Assembly: GCF_014359955.1 (NCBI RefSeq)
Contig: NZ_JACIYL010000106.1
Coordinates: 1-8,882, forward strand
Reading direction: 5' to 3'
Length of the DNA: 8,882 nucleotides
From: Thermogutta sp.
GTDB lineage: Bacteria > Planctomycetota > Planctomycetia > Pirellulales > Thermoguttaceae
Of this stretch, positions 6,499-8,882 are shown in pieces; the first letter of the stretch is position 1; each line of letters starts with the position of its first letter. The position numbers and the translations under genes are program-made. A model generated the notes under the pieces. It did no database searches and was not told the origin of the DNA. It was given only the letters and a program-made list of their open reading frames with translations.

Positions 6499-7110
6499 TT
6501 AGCGGCCGACGGAAGCATCGTACCAGCGGTTGAGGTTTTTTGGAGTTGATTGCTGGCCGAAGCCTTTTTGCGGTAAATGTTCTACCTGCTTCGTCTCGGC
6601 ATCGAACGGCCGGGCGGTGAAGAGGAACAGAGAATCCACCGCCGGGTTGCTCTCCGACGTCACCCTGCCGAAGGCGTCATAGACCGGGTGGTTGACCACG
6701 GTGGTCGTATCCGTTTGCGAGTCGTACTTCGCGATGTCGCGGACGGTGTTCAGATGATCGGTCAAGGTCCACTGCACCGTCTCATCGGCACCGCCGTTGA
6801 CTGCTTCTTCAGCCAATATCTGGTCCACGGCCGGGCCCCACAGGTAACGCTCGCGGAGGTGGCCGATCTGCATGTCCTGCGAATTGGCCCGCCGGAAGTC
6901 CATCACCATCTGGCTGCCGTCATAGATGAAAATCCGCCGGCCGTCCAGGTGGCCATCGCCATCGCTATCCAGCGCCTTGCGGACCCAGCGGTTCTAGTAG
7001 TCCTAGAAGTACTCCACCACGTTGTCCACGGCCGCGGCGTAGCTTGCCCGGTGCTCCACCTTGACCAGCCGGTTGCGGTGGTCCCAGGTGTATTGGGTGA
7101 GGTCGGTATC
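6499..7110 (-). pseudogene. RHS repeat-associated core fragment, degraded
   Basis: RHS/YD-repeat core sequence is clear: QYTWDHRNRLVKVEHRASY, IGHLRERYLWGP, VQWTLTDHLNTVRDIAKYD, HPVYDAFGRVTSES, then FLFTARPFD and NLNRWYDASVGR. Full RHS proteins are large secreted shells carrying a variable toxin tip. This copy has lost its N-terminus, and homology fades near 7110. It carries two in-frame TAG codons at 7005-7003 and 6996-6994, inside what should read EYF-x-DY-x-NRWVRK. It ends with TAA right after VGR, where the intact copy at the right edge continues WLSEDPIGF. Between RPFDAET and NLNRWYD it has about a dozen extra residues (VEHLPQKGFGQQSTP) compared with the other copy. It has no tip and is very likely non-functional. 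A shorter frame from 6909 could still be translated. Confidence 0.85.
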
Positions 7111-7209
7111 GCCCGAAGCACAGGCCGCTGACCTCGGCTCGCCATGGATTCCCTCTTCTTCTCATTTACGCCGATGTCTCGAGGCGCCAGCGCAAGTACG
7201 CGTCGTGCG

Positions 7210-8181
7210 TCAATCCCCGTGCGGACCTGGCCCTCCCTCCTCCGTATCACACGGCACATCGTGTTCCCGCACGAACTGCTCCCACTTTGGTATCTCGTCG
7301 GGCGGAGCCCAGACCTCCAAAATCAAAGGCTCCCCACGCACCCAGTTCGAGCTCGAGATATGTACGTTGTCAGGAAACGCCTGAAACGCGGCGCGAACGA
7401 TCTTCGCGCCGCACGAATCCATCCTAACGTGTTGAAATTCGAAAGTTCGGTGAACTAACGCTCCCCATCGGACAAGACGCTCCCGGCAGTCCTCGGAAAA
7501 GTATAAAAAGCCCTGCGGTGGGCACCAATAACCCCCAATGCTGGAATCATAGCCGTATTGCAACATGAGAGCCCACCTCTCAAGGGGCGAAGGTGGAGGC
7601 CCGGGTTCCATCAGTCGAAGATGGTAATGCTTAGCGGCGACCGTGCATACATAAACGTCTAGAGGGCGCCACGCCGCGCCAGCGACAACGATTGCAGCGA
7701 GAAAGAGCGCAGCCCGCCACTTGTCCTTTCTCAATCTCGAATCGCTCTCCTCAACATGTAAGAAGGGGAGCTTGAAAAACCAGCCCCCTAAGCTCAGCAC
7801 GGCTGCACACCCCCGCGAAAATAAATATATCAGGAGGCCCACGACGAGCCAAAACCCTATCCCAATCAACATGTCCGCCAGTAGCCGGATCGCCGAGTAG
7901 AATATTCTGAGTAAGAACCAGCTCTGATACGTGTAGACAATCATTGGAGCGGAGAGAAGGACTCCGGCAATCGTAGACATTACCAGCACTGCTGGCAGGC
8001 TGCCCATGAATCGGCCCAGCCAAAATCTTCCGAGGAAAACGGCGAGAGTCAACAACAATACCATGACCACGTAAGCGATGCTTCCACCAAGAAATTTGAC
8101 AACCCCCACGACCGCGATAGCAGTAAGGCCGGCGCTAGCAAGCACGCTACAGTTTTTGCGTAAGGCGTAGCAAGTCGTCAT
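7210..8181 (-). CDS. Polytopic membrane protein, candidate RHS partner or immunity protein
   Basis: The product has 323 residues and the family is not recognised. The N-terminal half is strongly hydrophobic with about five or six membrane segments, near residues 12-31, 34-52, 61-84, 102-121, perhaps 124-141, and 157-172. The second half (about 175-323) is soluble-like, with scattered Cys (YWCPPQ, SEDCRER, DSCGAK) and ends in a Gly/Pro/Asp tail. The ATG lies 40 bases after the stop of the RHS gene on the same strand, so the two are probably co-transcribed. The RBS is weak (GACGAG very close to the ATG). Position and topology fit an immunity or partner protein for a membrane-acting RHS effector, but that is inference from context only. 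The base composition is lower in GC than in the RHS core, as is usual for recently acquired tips. Confidence 0.7.
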   Translation of the reverse strand: MTTCYALRKNCSVLASAGLTAIAVVGVVKFLGGSIAYVVMVLLLTLAVFLGRFWLGRFMGSLPAVLVMSTIAGVLLSAPMIVYTYQSWFLLRIFYSAIRLLADMLIGIGFWLVVGLLIYLFSRGCAAVLSLGGWFFKLPFLHVEESDSRLRKDKWRAALFLAAIVVAGAAWRPLDVYVCTVAAKHYHLRLMEPGPPPSPLERWALMLQYGYDSSIGGYWCPPQGFLYFSEDCRERLVRWGALVHRTFEFQHVRMDSCGAKIVRAAFQAFPDNVHISSSNWVRGEPLILEVWAPPDEIPKWEQFVREHDVPCDTEEGGPGPHGD

Positions 8182-8221
8182 ACTCGTCTGCCAACACTAT
8201 CCAGACATGAGCGGTTATTCA

Positions 8222-8882
8222 TTAGAGTCCACTCACGGACCCAATGGGTTTTTGGAAATTGTGGCAATAAGCCTCACAGGCAGCAGCTCCTGCTTGCATT
8301 GCCGCCTTGCACGCCGTCCGAGCGGTCGGCTCCTTGATTAGGTCACACAGCTTCTTGGCCCTCTCCACATTCCCGCATTGGCTGACACATTCCTTAAAAT
8401 CGACAATCGGGAAGAGGCGCTCTCGTTCAGGCGTAAAATCGAACGCATCACCAGTCACGATGCGTCCCGGGCAAAAAGGCCTTGACCAGGGCAGCCATCC
8501 GCGCGACGCGGCTTTCCAGTAGATGCCGCTGATACCACCATCCGGAATCGAATCAAGAGGTGGGCACTTGCAGTGAAAAATGCCCCCGGGCCGGGTGCGC
8601 CGAGCGACGTCGCGGCAGGAATACTTGCAATATACGTTACCGGTTTTTGGACTTTTCCATTCCTCCAATAAATGGCACTCGTACGTTATCCAGCAGGCTA
8701 ACGCGGTCGGATCTGAGACACTCGCTGGTGCATTGCCGACATACCGATACAAATTCGAATCGCCACCCGCAAAGCCAATCGGGTCCTCGCTCAGCCAGCG
8801 GCCGACCGCAGGATCGTACCAGCGGTTAAGGTTGTTTTGCAGGCCGGTGTGAGTATCAAAAGGTCTACCCGTGAATAAGAAC
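8222..8882 (-). CDS. RHS repeat protein, C-terminal core and Cys-rich tail (5' end outside the window)
   Basis: The frame enters at the right edge with FLFTGRPFDTHTGLQNNLNR, then WYDPAVGRWLSEDPIGFAGG and YRYVGNAPASVSDP. This is the RHS repeat-associated core, which closes the secreted RHS shell. The usual DPxG at its end reads DPTA here. The tail after it has about 160 residues with 13 cysteines, in pairs such as YCKYSC and HCKC and in a later alpha-helical stretch (KECVSQC, KKLCDL, ACKAAM, AACEAYC). I do not recognise its fold. Cys pairs spaced along helices suggest disulfides or metal binding. In polymorphic toxin systems this position carries the toxin, and the membrane protein 40 bases downstream is its natural partner. 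No nuclease, deaminase or protease motif is visible, so toxicity is unproven. The last stop is TAA 8222. Confidence 0.85.
   Translation of the reverse strand, partial: FLFTGRPFDTHTGLQNNLNRWYDPAVGRWLSEDPIGFAGGDSNLYRYVGNAPASVSDPTALACWITYECHLLEEWKSPKTGNVYCKYSCRDVARRTRPGGIFHCKCPPLDSIPDGGISGIYWKAASRGWLPWSRPFCPGRIVTGDAFDFTPERERLFPIVDFKECVSQCGNVERAKKLCDLIKEPTARTACKAAMQAGAAACEAYCHNFQKPIGSVSGL

Overview
The window is GC-rich bacterial DNA that looks like accessory or recently rearranged chromosome. A Planctomycetota (Pirellulales-like) host is my best guess. It rests on a large serine recombinase coupled to a small HTH protein, a Tat-exported GH-A-clan glycosidase, a beta-helix pectate-lyase-like protein and RHS repeat proteins with a Cys-rich tail. 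No taxonomic marker is present, so this is inference.

Layout, left to right. (1) 1-1605, minus strand: two unrecognised genes read leftwards, the second leaving the window. They have a sigma70-like promoter and a 14-bp palindrome at the predicted transcription start. (2) 1807-2780, minus strand: the remnant of a recombinase module. It holds the C-terminal third of a large serine recombinase and, coupled by ATGA, an HTH gene broken by a one-base frameshift. (3) About 2786-3852, plus strand: a pectate_lyase_3-type beta-helix protein whose 5' end is missing exactly where the recombinase 5' end is missing, so the two genes truncate each other. (4) 3844-3875: a perfect 13-bp hairpin that holds the stop codons of two convergent frames. 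(5) 3867-4142, minus strand: a probable C-terminal fragment of a SAM-dependent methyltransferase. (6) 4171-5727, minus strand: an intact Tat-signal glycoside hydrolase with a clear promoter and RBS. (7) 5794-6498: no gene recognised, but a strong bidirectional terminator hairpin. (8) 6499 to about 7110, minus strand: an RHS core fragment with two in-frame amber codons. (9) 7210-8181, minus strand: a polytopic membrane protein. (10) 8222-8882, minus strand: the C-terminus of an RHS protein with a Cys-rich tail, entering from the right edge.

How the parts may work together. The RHS tail followed 40 bp downstream by a multi-pass membrane protein has the arrangement of a polymorphic effector and its partner or immunity gene, and the broken RHS core beyond it fits a decayed older tip or copy. 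The glycosidase and the beta-helix protein suggest polysaccharide breakdown, but they are convergent and only the glycosidase looks intact. The left-hand gene pair beside the decayed recombinase may be former cargo of that element. The strongest candidates for something undescribed are the left-hand pair with its operator, and the RHS tail with its membrane protein.
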